Shown one piece after another: positions 26,704 through 35,957 of a stretch of 64,000 nt of DNA. Source of the stretch: Mucilaginibacter paludis DSM 18603 (GTDB lineage Bacteria > Bacteroidota > Bacteroidia > Sphingobacteriales > Sphingobacteriaceae). Every line of letters begins with the position of its first letter. Within the stretch, counting starts at the first letter, position 1. The position numbers and the translations under genes were made by a program. Under the pieces are notes generated by a model that saw only the letters and a list, made by a program, of their open reading frames with translations, was not told the DNA's origin and did no database searches. The stretch spans positions 62,001 to 126,000 of the forward strand of contig NZ_CM001403.1 of NCBI RefSeq assembly GCF_000166195.2, given 5' to 3'.

Positions 26704-27499
26704 AACTCATGCTTTTAAAAAGTGAATAAATGATTCTGTTAACTTTTCCTTTTTTAAGCCGCCTGCCCCGAAAAGCATTTTTTCAAAAGAAAAACGGAAA
26801 AAAAGAAAGCAGGTAAGTCAGGGGGCAAATAGCGTGAGGCCAAAAGGAAACGGAATAATTGGAGGGGACCCTTCAGGGGAGGCGGCCGTTTATGCCGTAG
26901 TCTTTTGGCATAGCGAAGCGGCAGCTATTGGCCACCATACCTTAGCTGCCTTTTTATCCGTTTCGATTGAAAAAAGATCGGACAGGTGTCTTTTAATTTC
27001 GTTGATATTTAAGTCAGTTACCGGAAGCAGCAGCAGGAAAATCCCGCGACAGCGGGCAACAGAACTGTATTTGGTTTCGCGTATGATGAGCAACAAGCCA
27101 TGACTGCATGACCGCAGTGCAGCGAAGGGAAGTAAGGAGTGGCGGGGCGAAGAATAGCGAAATGGAATACGCCTATGGAAAGGCATATTCCTTTCGCAAT
27201 ATGCGATAGCATAGCGGAAGGTATAAGGCCGATATAGTGGATTAAAGGAACTATAAGATCTTCCTTTGTAGAAAAAAGCTACAGCAAACCGTTAGGGATG
27301 TGAGCGGATAGCCCGGAATGCAATGAGGACTTGCAGCGGGCAGCCCGGCCCGCAGGGAACGGCCAGATATTAAATCGAAATAAGTTGCCGGTGAAATAAT
27401 AAATATGCATATTTAGCCACTTTGTTAGCAGCTTTGTACAATCATCGTCGGTTACGGTGTCGTTGTATTATGAAGCGAGGAACCGGTTGCGTTGCCACT
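26704..27499. other. Long gap left of the secreted-protein gene
   Basis: About 800 bp without a convincing gene. Short frames here have skewed composition and no recognisable start or motif. The stretch includes an A-rich run near 26770-26810 and a G-rich run near 26865-26885. It separates the ssb-parB block from the tra block. A transfer origin could lie here, but I see no diagnostic nick-site or inverted-repeat pattern. Confidence 0.4.
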
Positions 27500-27910
27500 A
27501 TGAAAATTCACCAATCGCTGCCATACCCACTTTTGCCGACGGTTTTCGTTTTAGTCCTTATATTATTTTTCCCCTCGATAAGTAGTGCCCGGTTTGTATT
27601 GGATCAATCCAGTACAACTGGTGCATATACTGCCCTGCAAAGGATTGCGTTAGGGCTGGGCTTGTCAATAAACGGTGGTTTTGTGGTAACAATTAAACCG
27701 GGCTACGCACTATTGGCCCCTTTACTAAGAAATTGCCCCGGTTGCGTAGTTGTTGATATGGAAAAGGGCACAGCGATCACCAGCCAGGCAAATGCGAATC
27801 TCCCGGTCATCAATGGCATGGCAATAGCCCAATACCTTAATAAATTGACGCATCCTATTCAAATGATGCAGGTAAAAAGTAGCGGGTCAAGGGTGTTATA
27901 CCTGGTTTAG
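27500..27910 (+). CDS. Secreted protein of unknown function inside the element
   Basis: 136 aa from the ATG at 27500; earlier in-frame starts lack a signal peptide at the N-terminus. The opening MKIHQSLPYPLLPTVFVLVL continues to a typical cleavage region (SISSARF). The mature part is Gly/Leu-rich (LQRIALGLGLSINGGFVVTI) with a CPGC motif (RNCPGCVV). It is the only plus-strand gene between 22 and 41 kb and may be cargo. No family recognised. Confidence 0.55.
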   Translation: MKIHQSLPYPLLPTVFVLVLILFFPSISSARFVLDQSSTTGAYTALQRIALGLGLSINGGFVVTIKPGYALLAPLLRNCPGCVVVDMEKGTAITSQANANLPVINGMAIAQYLNKLTHPIQMMQVKSSGSRVLYLV

Positions 27911-28029
27911 GATACGTACATTTGGAGCGCAGCAACCGGTAAACTTAGCAAACTGGAGAAATATAACTTATTAGAACGGTTATTATTAAACTGTGAATGC
28001 CCTTGCTTCGCCTATTCGAAATACAAGAA

Positions 28030-28064
28030 AAACTAAATGCAGGCGGCCGCGCGGCCACCTGCAT
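28030..28064 (-). terminator. Probable terminator of the tra operon
   Basis: A 12-bp stem with one mismatch (ATGCAGGTGGCC / GGCCGCCTGCAT on the minus strand) has loop GCGC and is followed by TTTAGTTTTTC. It sits just after the last tra-block gene. Confidence 0.6.
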
Positions 28065-28085
28065 ATCAGTAAACCCAATAAAAGA

Positions 28086-29810
28086 TCAGATTTTTTGACC
28101 CCGTTTTTTCTTTTGTTCGGGGGCCTGTTCTTCCGTATTATTCAGTTGTTGCTTTTTTTTTGTTTCATCGATTTTCAGGTCGTCCTTAACTAAGCGGTTC
28201 TTATTGGCATCATAGGCGTTGATCGCCCGGTCCTGAGGGTTGGCTTTCAGGAAGATCTTCTCAGCGACATCTTTGTTGTTCAGCGTTACTTCCACGAGAT
28301 TCCCTTTCTTTAAGGATTTAACGATGCGTTCGGTGGTCTGGTAATCATCCAGTTCTTTGAGGGGCATTTCTTTGAGGCTCCTTTCGACATCAAAGCCATA
28401 GCGTTCGGGGTATTTATTCAGCTCGAAATTGTTGTGCTTGTCTTTTTTGTCAAAGTTTACCTGTAACCAGGTGTTGTAGGTTTCATCGGTACGTTTGTAC
28501 TGTGCCTGCTCGCCTTCACCGATCTTCTCATAAACATGGTAGGTCTTATGTACCGCGCGGCCATCCAGGAGGTTGTAGGCTTCCTTGGCGGTGATGTTCT
28601 GGTTCTGATAAAAGGTTTGTGTAACCCCCTGTTCATTTTCGCCCGGTTTTTTCAGGGTCGCTTCCATTCTGTTGAAGAAGTACATTTCGTTTTTATCCCC
28701 CTGCTTGAAATGCAGGGCATATTCCATCATGTCCTGCCCGATTTTGGCGGAGTGTGTTAACTGGAACTCGGGCTTTTTTTCCCCGATGTTCTTTTCAAGT
28801 TCGGCATTCAGCAAGGTGTCAAAACCGGTGTATTTGAGGTTTTCTTGCAGGTACTTTAAATTTTCTGTGTTCATTTTTATCGAATTTTTAATGGTTATGG
28901 AATCGTAATACATAAAATAGGATGGATAGACCGAAGCGAGGTTTTCCTCCGGCCGGGTTTCCATCAGGCTGCCATCATAGGTTTTCAGCCGGTTATCGGA
29001 TGGATTGTAAATGGCAAATAGCTGTTGTGTTATCGATACTGGGTCATGCAGGGAATGAACAGGGTGCCATACGTATTCAGAAGTTCTGCTTTCTGTATTG
29101 TATTGACGGATCGCGGTCATGAAGGTCAGCCCGCAGCCGGGTTCCGGGTAGCCTTCCACATCCAACCTGAGCGGTTTATCCCGGAATTGGCCGACCAACA
29201 GGTAATCGTATTTTTCCCGCATGGACTCCGACAGGTTTACGCCGCCCTCCATGTACAGGCGGGCCTGTTCAAAATCTGTAAAAGATTCCAGTACGCGGTG
29301 CCTGTGCCCTATTTCGTACACCTGCCCACCCGTGTGTTCATGTTGCACCACATGGTATTGAACTACTTCATCGGCCGGGATGACTGCCTTTTTCCAGGTG
29401 ACCGGGAACAGCTCTCCGTGCTGGAATACGGCTTCCATCCGGTCATACTGGCCGCCCGGCAACAGGTACAGGGATTGTTGCTGCAACAGGTGGGATACCT
29501 CGCTCATGGAAACTTCCGGCAACTTGCCGCTCTGCCCTGTTATGGCGTAACGCAGGGAATCAATGGCCATGTAATGGTAATAGGCTGGCTGGCCGATGTA
29601 GCCGGGCAGGTGTTCGGAAAGCTGCGCAGCTTCATAATTATGGCCGCTGCAAAAGTATTCCGCGTCCGCTGCGGAGTGGAAAGCGTGCATTTGCTCCGGC
29701 AGCAACGTTGCATCGTGCAGGTCGTTAAAGGCCACCCAGTTCTTCCCCTCTTCTTTGGCACGGTCCAAAAAATCAAGCAGTTGTGCCGTATGTTCCATTT
29801 CAACGTTCAT
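28086..29810 (-). CDS. DUF3945-like conjugative element protein
   Basis: 574 aa from the ATG at 29810; the frame opens at a TTG at 29831. The C-terminal half contains ENLKYTGFDTLLNAELEKNI, the KMEATL-like NRMEATLKKPGENE, and YNLLDGRAVHKTY. These are typical of DUF3945-type proteins in Bacteroidetes conjugative transposons. The tail is Lys/Gln-rich and basic. The N-terminal half, with repeated YNTES/YNPSDNR-like text, is not recognised. It follows traN directly and ends the tra-strand gene run. Confidence 0.65.
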   Translation of the reverse strand: MNVEMEHTAQLLDFLDRAKEEGKNWVAFNDLHDATLLPEQMHAFHSAADAEYFCSGHNYEAAQLSEHLPGYIGQPAYYHYMAIDSLRYAITGQSGKLPEVSMSEVSHLLQQQSLYLLPGGQYDRMEAVFQHGELFPVTWKKAVIPADEVVQYHVVQHEHTGGQVYEIGHRHRVLESFTDFEQARLYMEGGVNLSESMREKYDYLLVGQFRDKPLRLDVEGYPEPGCGLTFMTAIRQYNTESRTSEYVWHPVHSLHDPVSITQQLFAIYNPSDNRLKTYDGSLMETRPEENLASVYPSYFMYYDSITIKNSIKMNTENLKYLQENLKYTGFDTLLNAELEKNIGEKKPEFQLTHSAKIGQDMMEYALHFKQGDKNEMYFFNRMEATLKKPGENEQGVTQTFYQNQNITAKEAYNLLDGRAVHKTYHVYEKIGEGEQAQYKRTDETYNTWLQVNFDKKDKHNNFELNKYPERYGFDVERSLKEMPLKELDDYQTTERIVKSLKKGNLVEVTLNNKDVAEKIFLKANPQDRAINAYDANKNRLVKDDLKIDETKKKQQLNNTEEQAPEQKKKRGQKI

Positions 29811-29838
29811 GACAATTATTTTAATGGCCAATCATTAA

Positions 29839-30684
29839 TTATTGTATCGTCCTGGCTTCGAGGATCTCTTTGCCGCTCACCGGTACGGACAGGTGCCGGT
29901 CGCCGTTCTGCTCATAGAGTTCCACCGCCAGGTTTTTATGGTCTGCGATGGTGAACTGTTTAAAGGCAAATACCAGTGTGCGGGTGCTGCCGCCCGGAAT
30001 GATACCTGTACTGTCCGCATTGGACCAGATGGGGCGCACCTCCTGTTCCTGTATAGCCATCCTTTTCAACCGTTTGTCATCGCGGATATAGAACCGGCTG
30101 AAATCAACGGGATAATCCATGTGGGATTTGTTCTTTATGACCAGCTGGTAGAAAAGCACGTTTTTGCACACATAAATCCCTTTCAGGCTCATTTTCATTT
30201 TTGCCGTTTTATCATGATTATGCAGGAACCCTTTTTGAGCGGCCACTTTTACCGCGATGTTCCTGATGTCAGCTTCATTGAGCTGTACCTCCTTAAAACG
30301 AACCGCCGCTTGCTCCTGTGATTGCTGCTGGCGCAGGTCAAGCGCCTGGTAGGCCGGGTTGCTGTCCACCTGTACGGTAAAGCTGTACAGCTTGCCGTCG
30401 CCGGTGACCACGCTCAGGTTGCTTTCGGGAAGGCCCTGGCGTTCGGCCTTGACCTTCAGGATATTTTCGGCTTCTTTTACCTTTTCTGCAAGGATGCCCC
30501 TGCTGCCCCGGTCAACGCTTTTGATGGCCGAAGGGAATAATAGAACCGTTGTCTTCTGGTCGGTAACCTCCAGGCGGTACGGTACGATAACGGCAGACGA
30601 GTCGAAGTTTTTAAGCTGCTGGGCCATGCCGTGCAGGCAGGGCAGCAAGGCATAGATCAATATGCCGGTGATGAATTTTTCCAT
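29839..30684 (-). CDS. traN: Conjugative transposon protein TraN
   Basis: 281 aa from the ATG at 30684, which gives a signal peptide (MEKFITGILIYALLPCLHGM). Earlier frame residues overlap traM. LFPSAIKSVDRGSRGILAEK and IYVCKNVLFYQLVIKNKSHM match the TraN/DUF4138 family. The protein is periplasmic or outer-membrane associated and is thought to be part of the mating channel, in the position VirB9 has in other type IV systems. It follows traM, the usual order. Confidence 0.85.
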   Translation of the reverse strand: MEKFITGILIYALLPCLHGMAQQLKNFDSSAVIVPYRLEVTDQKTTVLLFPSAIKSVDRGSRGILAEKVKEAENILKVKAERQGLPESNLSVVTGDGKLYSFTVQVDSNPAYQALDLRQQQSQEQAAVRFKEVQLNEADIRNIAVKVAAQKGFLHNHDKTAKMKMSLKGIYVCKNVLFYQLVIKNKSHMDYPVDFSRFYIRDDKRLKRMAIQEQEVRPIWSNADSTGIIPGGSTRTLVFAFKQFTIADHKNLAVELYEQNGDRHLSVPVSGKEILEARTIQ

Positions 30685-30715
30685 TGTGTTAAAATTGAAT
30701 TGGATGAATAAATGG

Positions 30716-31990
30716 TTATTGGCTGAGTTGATTGCTGTTGACCAGTAAAATGCCATAGCCCGCTTTGACGGTTACCTTGACCAGCTTCGCCTTTTTGCTG
30801 AACAATCCCTTGGCGGCCTGTATCCCGGCGCTGGCCGCCTGTGCGCCGACCGATGGGGACATGGAATAAATGTCCAGCCCCTGAATGGCCTGGTCTGCCC
30901 CCTGTTTGGCCGCGTCGCGGGTGATCGCACCTGGGATATATAATCCTGCCAGTCCGTCCTGGTCGAAAACAGACAGCGATACCGGGTAAACGGACGCCTG
31001 GTATCGGATGGTTTTTACTTCAACGGTTAACCGCTCTCCTTCAAGGCTGCATGTGCCAAAGACAAAATTGTCTTTAGGGATGAGCCTGCCGCCAACGTAG
31101 AGGTCTTCGAGCAGGCGCATCTTAACGGTCGCTCCTGTCGTGAGGGTCTGCGTTTCGTGGATGACGACAGGAACGGCATTGTCCTGACTGTTCGTGTTAT
31201 TGTCCTGCAAACCGAAAAATCCATTGCTTTGCAACAACCGGTTAGCCGGGGTGGTATCCGTACCGGGCATCAGCGAGCCTCCCTCGCCAGCCTCAGCCGG
31301 GCTTACCGCGAACACCAGCCCCTTGTTTTTTTCGGACTGCTCTCTGAGCCGCTGGCGGGCGAGGCCGGGATTCTGGATCTCCTGGATCTGGCTGAGCATC
31401 TCGCTCAACTGTTTTAATTCCGGGTCTTCCCCCTTGCTGCTGTTCATCTGCTGTACCATTGCCTGTAACTGGCTTTGAGTGGCTGTTTCCGGTTGTGGCG
31501 CAGCGGTTACTGTTGCGGTCTCCGGCTGGCTGACCTGTCGCTGTAGCTGTGCCAATTTCCGGTTGATCTCCGCTTCATTTTGGCCCAATGTCCCCTTGCT
31601 GCTGCTTGTAATCAGTCCTGCGTGGTAATTACCTGCACCCAGGCTGTTGCCTACAGGCCGGTTGCTGCTTTTGTGTACCGTGTCCGCTACGGTGCTGTCC
31701 TTTATATAGCGTTTATAGTAAGGGTCGTCCTTGATGGCCTCCTTGATTTTTGCGGAATCCTTTTCCGCCTGCTGGTAAAAGGACAATTTATTTTCGGTGC
31801 TGTCGGATTTCAGTTGCGCACCGGGCAGGCGGCTGTTCAGTCCCGTAGCTACCTGGTTGCTGCCTGCTTTGGCATTAGCGCCGCCGCCGAGCGACCAGAA
31901 GAACAGCGTGGCGAATGGGATCACCAATACCGGCAGGACTAACAGGAATTTAAGCTGCCGTTTATTTTTTATGTCATTTTGCATAGTCAT
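30716..31990 (-). CDS. traM: Conjugative transposon protein TraM
   Basis: 424 aa from the ATG at 31990 (an ATG two codons on is also possible). It has a cytoplasmic basic start, one membrane helix (FLLVLPVLVIPFATLFFW), a Gln-rich periplasmic linker and a conserved C-terminal beta domain (VKMRLLEDLYVGGRLIPKDN, then TVEVKTIRYQASVYPVSLSV). This is VirB10-like topology and the TraM family of CTnDOT-like elements. The start at 32077 would prepend residues that read through the traK-traM spacer. Confidence 0.88.
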   Translation of the reverse strand: MTMQNDIKNKRQLKFLLVLPVLVIPFATLFFWSLGGGANAKAGSNQVATGLNSRLPGAQLKSDSTENKLSFYQQAEKDSAKIKEAIKDDPYYKRYIKDSTVADTVHKSSNRPVGNSLGAGNYHAGLITSSSKGTLGQNEAEINRKLAQLQRQVSQPETATVTAAPQPETATQSQLQAMVQQMNSSKGEDPELKQLSEMLSQIQEIQNPGLARQRLREQSEKNKGLVFAVSPAEAGEGGSLMPGTDTTPANRLLQSNGFFGLQDNNTNSQDNAVPVVIHETQTLTTGATVKMRLLEDLYVGGRLIPKDNFVFGTCSLEGERLTVEVKTIRYQASVYPVSLSVFDQDGLAGLYIPGAITRDAAKQGADQAIQGLDIYSMSPSVGAQAASAGIQAAKGLFSKKAKLVKVTVKAGYGILLVNSNQLSQ

Positions 31991-32119
31991 TGTTTTTAAA
32001 TGGTTTGATAAAAAGTTTACTGCTTCCTGATCGTTACGGTGGCCCGGTAGCTTGTATGCTCGCTCCAAGGACGGCAAATAGGCCGACAGGCAGTTGCCTG
32101 TTTGATACAGCGGTTCCCA

Positions 32120-32737
32120 TTACCGGTTCTCCGTTTTTAAATCCCGGTTTTCAAGGATGTTCCATTTTTCGATCAAAAAGCCGTGCGGGTTGTTATCGGA
32201 ACGCTGCACGCTGCGCAGGTAACCTTCGGTGATCAGGCTGCGGGTTACGATGGATGTAGAACGGATGAGTTTTTCCTTACCGTAACAATGAAAGGCATAG
32301 GGGTACTGGCTGATATCCACCTGTACGCTGTCAATACTCACCTGCTGGCTGATATTGGCCGAAATGAGATCGGAATAATAGCCCTGTTCTTTGAGGTTGC
32401 TGTAAGCCCTTTCCGCTGAATTATCGGCGAGGTATAAAGCCCTGGTGATATTGGACTGAATGACCTTATCGTCCGGGTCGAGGGTAAAAAAATACTGGTG
32501 GAACATCCTGATATGGTCGCGGGCTTCCACCGGGATGTTAGCCGTCCGGTCTGCGCTGAACGCTTCCAGCGCTTTGCCGCTGGCCAGGATATAAATATGC
32601 TGCTGTGCGTTTCGCACAAACTCATAACTTTTGTAGACCGTGAAGCCGCAGATCGCGGTGCAGGCTACAATCAATACCAAACTGAATGTTTTGATATGTT
32701 TGAATGCGGTATCGATATTTTTTAGCTGCTGAAACAT
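32120..32737 (-). CDS. traK: Conjugative transposon protein TraK
   Basis: 205 aa. It opens MFQQLKNIDTAFKHIKTFSL, then has one membrane helix and a VirB8-like periplasmic domain (ARDHIRMFHQYFFTLDPDDK). It is a standard member of the Bacteroidetes transfer apparatus, located between traJ and traM. TraL, usually small and placed between TraK and TraM, is not seen. Confidence 0.9.
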   Translation of the reverse strand: MFQQLKNIDTAFKHIKTFSLVLIVACTAICGFTVYKSYEFVRNAQQHIYILASGKALEAFSADRTANIPVEARDHIRMFHQYFFTLDPDDKVIQSNITRALYLADNSAERAYSNLKEQGYYSDLISANISQQVSIDSVQVDISQYPYAFHCYGKEKLIRSTSIVTRSLITEGYLRSVQRSDNNPHGFLIEKWNILENRDLKTENR

Positions 32738-32768
32738 AGCTGTTCTGTTTTTTGGGTAAAAGGATGGG

Positions 32769-33941
32769 TTAAGATTTGCCGGATAGTTTGTCTGCCATGT
32801 AAGCGCCGCTTCGGCCCAGCGCCCTGCCTATGGCACCGGCGGCACCTGAACCGCCGTCCTGGCCGGAATAGCCTTCATTGAAGTGTTTACCGAAGTTGGC
32901 AATACCGCTTGCTGTACCGGCAGCGCCGGACGCGGCCCCGGTAGCGGCGGAGCCTGTAGCCATACCGGCCACCGAACTCACCTTGGAGAGCAGCGCATGG
33001 CCGCCGACATTCATGATATACCCTGCGATGGCCGGAACGGTGAAGTAGCCGACGATGCCGATCAGCATAAATATGAGGTACGCTGAATTGGTTTCGCTGA
33101 CGATCTGGTTGTTTGCCCCACCTGCCTGCTGGATATGGGACATGTTTTCCTGCACCTTGCTGATGATGGCGCCGAAGATGTTGGCTACCGGCAGCCACAT
33201 ATACACGTTGACATAGCGGGCAAGCCATTGCTTGATGGTATGCTGAAAACCGTCGAACAGGCTTAGCCCAAAACAAAGGGGGCCGAGAATGGCCAGCACG
33301 ATGAGCTTGAATGTCCGGATGGTATCAATGACCAGGGCAGCCGCTTCAAAACAGATGTTCAGGAACTCATATATTCCCCGTTTGATCCAGTTTTTGATGC
33401 CCCAGCCTGAGAACTGTTCTGCAATGGGGTTGCCATTGGGGGCGGCGGAACTGTTATCCGGGTGGGTGTACTGGTACCACTTGTCAGGATCTGAGTTTCC
33501 AGGCTGCATCCCCGGTTCAACCGTGTTCTGTTTATTGCCGTCCAGCATCACCTCGATCGCCCGGTTGGAATTGCCGACCATGGCGGCGGTGGCGGTAACT
33601 GTGGGTTTCAGCACCCCGTTGATTAGCGCCAGCACCGATGGAAAGACCAGGATGCAAAAGCCGATGGCGAACGGGCGCAGCAAGGGATAAAGGTCAATGG
33701 GTTCAGCTGCGGCGATATGCCGCCAGACACGCACGGCAATAAACCACATGGCTGCAAAACCGCCGATACCCCGGCCGATATCGATCATGTTTTTGCAGAG
33801 CGGCATCATCTGGTCATAGAGGTTGTCGAGCACGCCTTGCAGGCTGTGGATGCTTTCGGCTGTTCCCTGCGCATGGGATAAACAAGGCAAAAGCGTGGCT
33901 ATGGCTGCTGTCAAAGCAACCTTTACGGTTCGTTTTTTCAT
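32769..33941 (-). CDS. traJ: Conjugative transposon protein TraJ
   Basis: 390 aa. It has an N-terminal signal-like segment, then several membrane helices (GFAAMWFIAVRVWRHIAAAE, FKLIVLAILGPLCFGLSLF, AYLIFMLIGIVGYFTVPAIA) and a Gly/Ala-rich tail. This is the TraJ family, VirB6-like inner-membrane channel component. It lies between the TraI-like genes and traK. Confidence 0.9.
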   Translation of the reverse strand: MKKRTVKVALTAAIATLLPCLSHAQGTAESIHSLQGVLDNLYDQMMPLCKNMIDIGRGIGGFAAMWFIAVRVWRHIAAAEPIDLYPLLRPFAIGFCILVFPSVLALINGVLKPTVTATAAMVGNSNRAIEVMLDGNKQNTVEPGMQPGNSDPDKWYQYTHPDNSSAAPNGNPIAEQFSGWGIKNWIKRGIYEFLNICFEAAALVIDTIRTFKLIVLAILGPLCFGLSLFDGFQHTIKQWLARYVNVYMWLPVANIFGAIISKVQENMSHIQQAGGANNQIVSETNSAYLIFMLIGIVGYFTVPAIAGYIMNVGGHALLSKVSSVAGMATGSAATGAASGAAGTASGIANFGKHFNEGYSGQDGGSGAAGAIGRALGRSGAYMADKLSGKS

Positions 33942-33954
33942 ATTTTTTAGTTGA

Positions 33955-34602
33955 TTACTGTGGTATGCCGTATAGTTTCTGAATGGACTGGTTATCGCCC
34001 GCTGCCTTTGCCCTCGTTAGGGCAATGCTTTGCACCTGGTTATTGAACTTCCGTAAGAAGGTGAGCTGGTTGTGACCGTCCGCGTAGATGCGGTCGATGG
34101 CCTGCAAGCGTTCATCATGGCTCATGCGGAGCTGGTTATCCCCCATGACCAGGCTGAGCTCGTCGAGGTTTTGCAGGCTCTGACTGACGAGGTTGTTATA
34201 GATCATCCCCATGTAACTGAGTTCATCGGGATTGAAATGGGTGTTCTGCCGGAACGTGTTATAAGCAGACTTGTATTCGCTGATCAGGGACGCCTGGTCG
34301 CTGATAATATCTTTTACACGGGGGTATTTTCGTACGGCGGGGCTGACCACCATCAGGCCGTTTAAAAAGGCTTCGTGCAGACTGAAATTCCCTTTGGAAA
34401 CATCCTTAACGGAATTAAATCCCTTATCGACCACCTCATATCCCTGGTACATCTGTTTTAAAATACTTTTTAACCCGGCCAATTTCTGGTAGTCTAAAGC
34501 CAGTTGCTGCAACAGGTCCGTGACTGACTGCGCTTTGATGGGAGCGGGCTGCGCCATAGTGAGCGTCATGACAGTAAGGAGTAGCAAGCATTTCTTTTTC
34601 AT
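33955..34602 (-). CDS. TraI-like conjugal transfer protein, copy 3
   Basis: 215 aa with a signal peptide (MKKKCLLLLTVMTLTMAQPA). The helical body has LISEYKSAYNTFRQNTHFNP and DELSYMGMIYNNLVSQSLQN. The same LSYMG...DEL...MSD/H...RL pattern occurs in the two upstream genes, so the three are paralogues. Such proteins are annotated as TraI/TerB-like in Sphingobacteriaceae transfer operons. Predicted periplasmic. It is 13 bp from traJ. Confidence 0.75.
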   Translation of the reverse strand: MKKKCLLLLTVMTLTMAQPAPIKAQSVTDLLQQLALDYQKLAGLKSILKQMYQGYEVVDKGFNSVKDVSKGNFSLHEAFLNGLMVVSPAVRKYPRVKDIISDQASLISEYKSAYNTFRQNTHFNPDELSYMGMIYNNLVSQSLQNLDELSLVMGDNQLRMSHDERLQAIDRIYADGHNQLTFLRKFNNQVQSIALTRAKAAGDNQSIQKLYGIPQ

Positions 34603-34608
34603 ATCCGT

Positions 34609-35253
34609 TTAGTTTAAGTCATACAATTTTTTAAGTACCTGCCGGTCAATGTTATCGGTATTCCGGCTGACCGCCAGTTGGTAAGCCCTGTCGCAAAAGG
34701 CGCGGGCGAAGCTGTATTGCTGCTGCATGGCTGCATAAAGCCCGTCGATCTTTTTTAGCCGCTGCTCGTCGGTCATCTGTAGTTTGCCATCAGTTATCAC
34801 GAGCGTTAATTCCTCCAGTTCCGTGTTGCAGTCTTCGAGCAAATGGCGGTAAACGGTTTGCATATAGGTAATTTCATCACCACCCAGGATGGCCTTGTCC
34901 TGCTGCCAGCTCAGGGCCTGGTCAAAGGTGGTTTCCAGTTGTGCGAGCAGGTCGGTAAACCCCTTGATCTTTTTATTGCCGCGTACCGATGGGGCGACCC
35001 GGCTTAAGGAATTAAAGTAGTTTCCGTGCATGGTAAAAGTGCCGTCCTTTAAATCGTGCATGGTGTTCAGCCCGTCCTGCATCGTGCTGTACCCGCTTTT
35101 CAGGTAGCGCAGGTACGTTTCATAGGCGGCAACCTGCTGGGCCATAATTTTTGCCTTCGTGGATTGTTGGCTGAAAATTCCACCCAGTATTTGTGCTGTT
35201 GCAAAACCTTGCCCTGCAACAGTGAACAGTAGGGAAATGAAGACCTTTTTCAT
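34609..35253 (-). CDS. TraI-like conjugal transfer protein, copy 2
   Basis: 214 aa with a signal peptide (MKKVFISLLFTVAGQGFATA). The body has AAYETYLRYLKSGYSTMQDG, YMQTVYRHLLEDCNTELEEL and DGKLQMTDEQRLKKIDGLYA, aligned in order with its two neighbours but quite diverged. Predicted periplasmic helical protein of the mating apparatus. It starts 4 bp after the preceding gene and stops 6 bp before the next. Confidence 0.75.
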   Translation of the reverse strand: MKKVFISLLFTVAGQGFATAQILGGIFSQQSTKAKIMAQQVAAYETYLRYLKSGYSTMQDGLNTMHDLKDGTFTMHGNYFNSLSRVAPSVRGNKKIKGFTDLLAQLETTFDQALSWQQDKAILGGDEITYMQTVYRHLLEDCNTELEELTLVITDGKLQMTDEQRLKKIDGLYAAMQQQYSFARAFCDRAYQLAVSRNTDNIDRQVLKKLYDLN

Positions 35254-35257
35254 ACGC

Positions 35258-35938
35258 TTATTTGTTAGGCAGTCCGTAAAGCTGTTTTACCGCATCCATG
35301 TCTTTGCGCTGCCTGGCCCTGTCCAGTGTCAGTTGCATATTACCGGCATTGAACTGGCGCAGGTCATTGAGGTTGCGTTGTAAATGATTGCCTGCGGTAT
35401 GGATGATCTGCAACCTTTGCGCATCGCTCATCTGCGTACTGAGGGAGTTAATAGCCAGCATCACTTCGTCGAGGTTACGTACGCTCTCCTGCAAGATGCC
35501 GTCATAGACGGTGCCCATGTAACTAAGCTCCGTAGGCGTAAAGTTGTTGTCCTGGCGGAAAAGGCTGTAAGCATTCTTATACTCGCTTACCAGTTGTGCC
35601 TGTTGCTGAATGATCCGTTTTACGGCGTTGTAACCGGAGATCACTTTTTTGACCTGTGCCAGTTCATCGTAATACCCTTTATATAAATTGCGCTCTTTGT
35701 CCAGCCAGCCCGAAACATCATTGAGGTTACCCAATGCCATTTTGTTTTCGAGTTCTTTTTCCGCGTTCTGTAACCAGATCGTTTGGTTTTGCAGTTGCTG
35801 CACCTTCAGGTCAATGGCGGTGATCACCTTTTTTATGGCCGAATTGATCAGCCCGACAATGGGGATTTGTGCATAAAGCTGCTGTTGAGGCGATAAGAGC
35901 GCCATAAATACACAGCATAAAATAAAAGTCCTTTTCAT
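35258..35938 (-). CDS. TraI-like conjugal transfer protein, copy 1
   Basis: 226 aa with a signal peptide (MKRTFILCCVFMALLSPQQQ). It continues LVSEYKNAYSLFRQDNNFTP and TELSYMGTVYDGILQESVRN, close to copy 3. A coiled-coil-like stretch (KVQQLQNQTIWLQNAEKELE) precedes it. It follows traG, matching the traG-traI order of CTnDOT-like elements. Confidence 0.75.
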   Translation of the reverse strand: MKRTFILCCVFMALLSPQQQLYAQIPIVGLINSAIKKVITAIDLKVQQLQNQTIWLQNAEKELENKMALGNLNDVSGWLDKERNLYKGYYDELAQVKKVISGYNAVKRIIQQQAQLVSEYKNAYSLFRQDNNFTPTELSYMGTVYDGILQESVRNLDEVMLAINSLSTQMSDAQRLQIIHTAGNHLQRNLNDLRQFNAGNMQLTLDRARQRKDMDAVKQLYGLPNK

Positions 35939-35957
35939 AGCAGTTACTTTAATTGGT

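Noticed and set aside
26890..27212. Minus-strand frames in the long gap near 27 kb
   Set aside because: Odd composition, overlapping each other in different frames, no signal or domain.
29025..29954. 309-codon plus-strand frame opposite the DUF3945-like gene
   Set aside because: Antisense shadow of a gene with recognisable domain text and operon context.
31990..32119. TraL gene between traK and traM
   Set aside because: Only a 27-codon frame (starting MGTAVSNRQLPVGL) fits in the spacer, and it does not resemble TraL.
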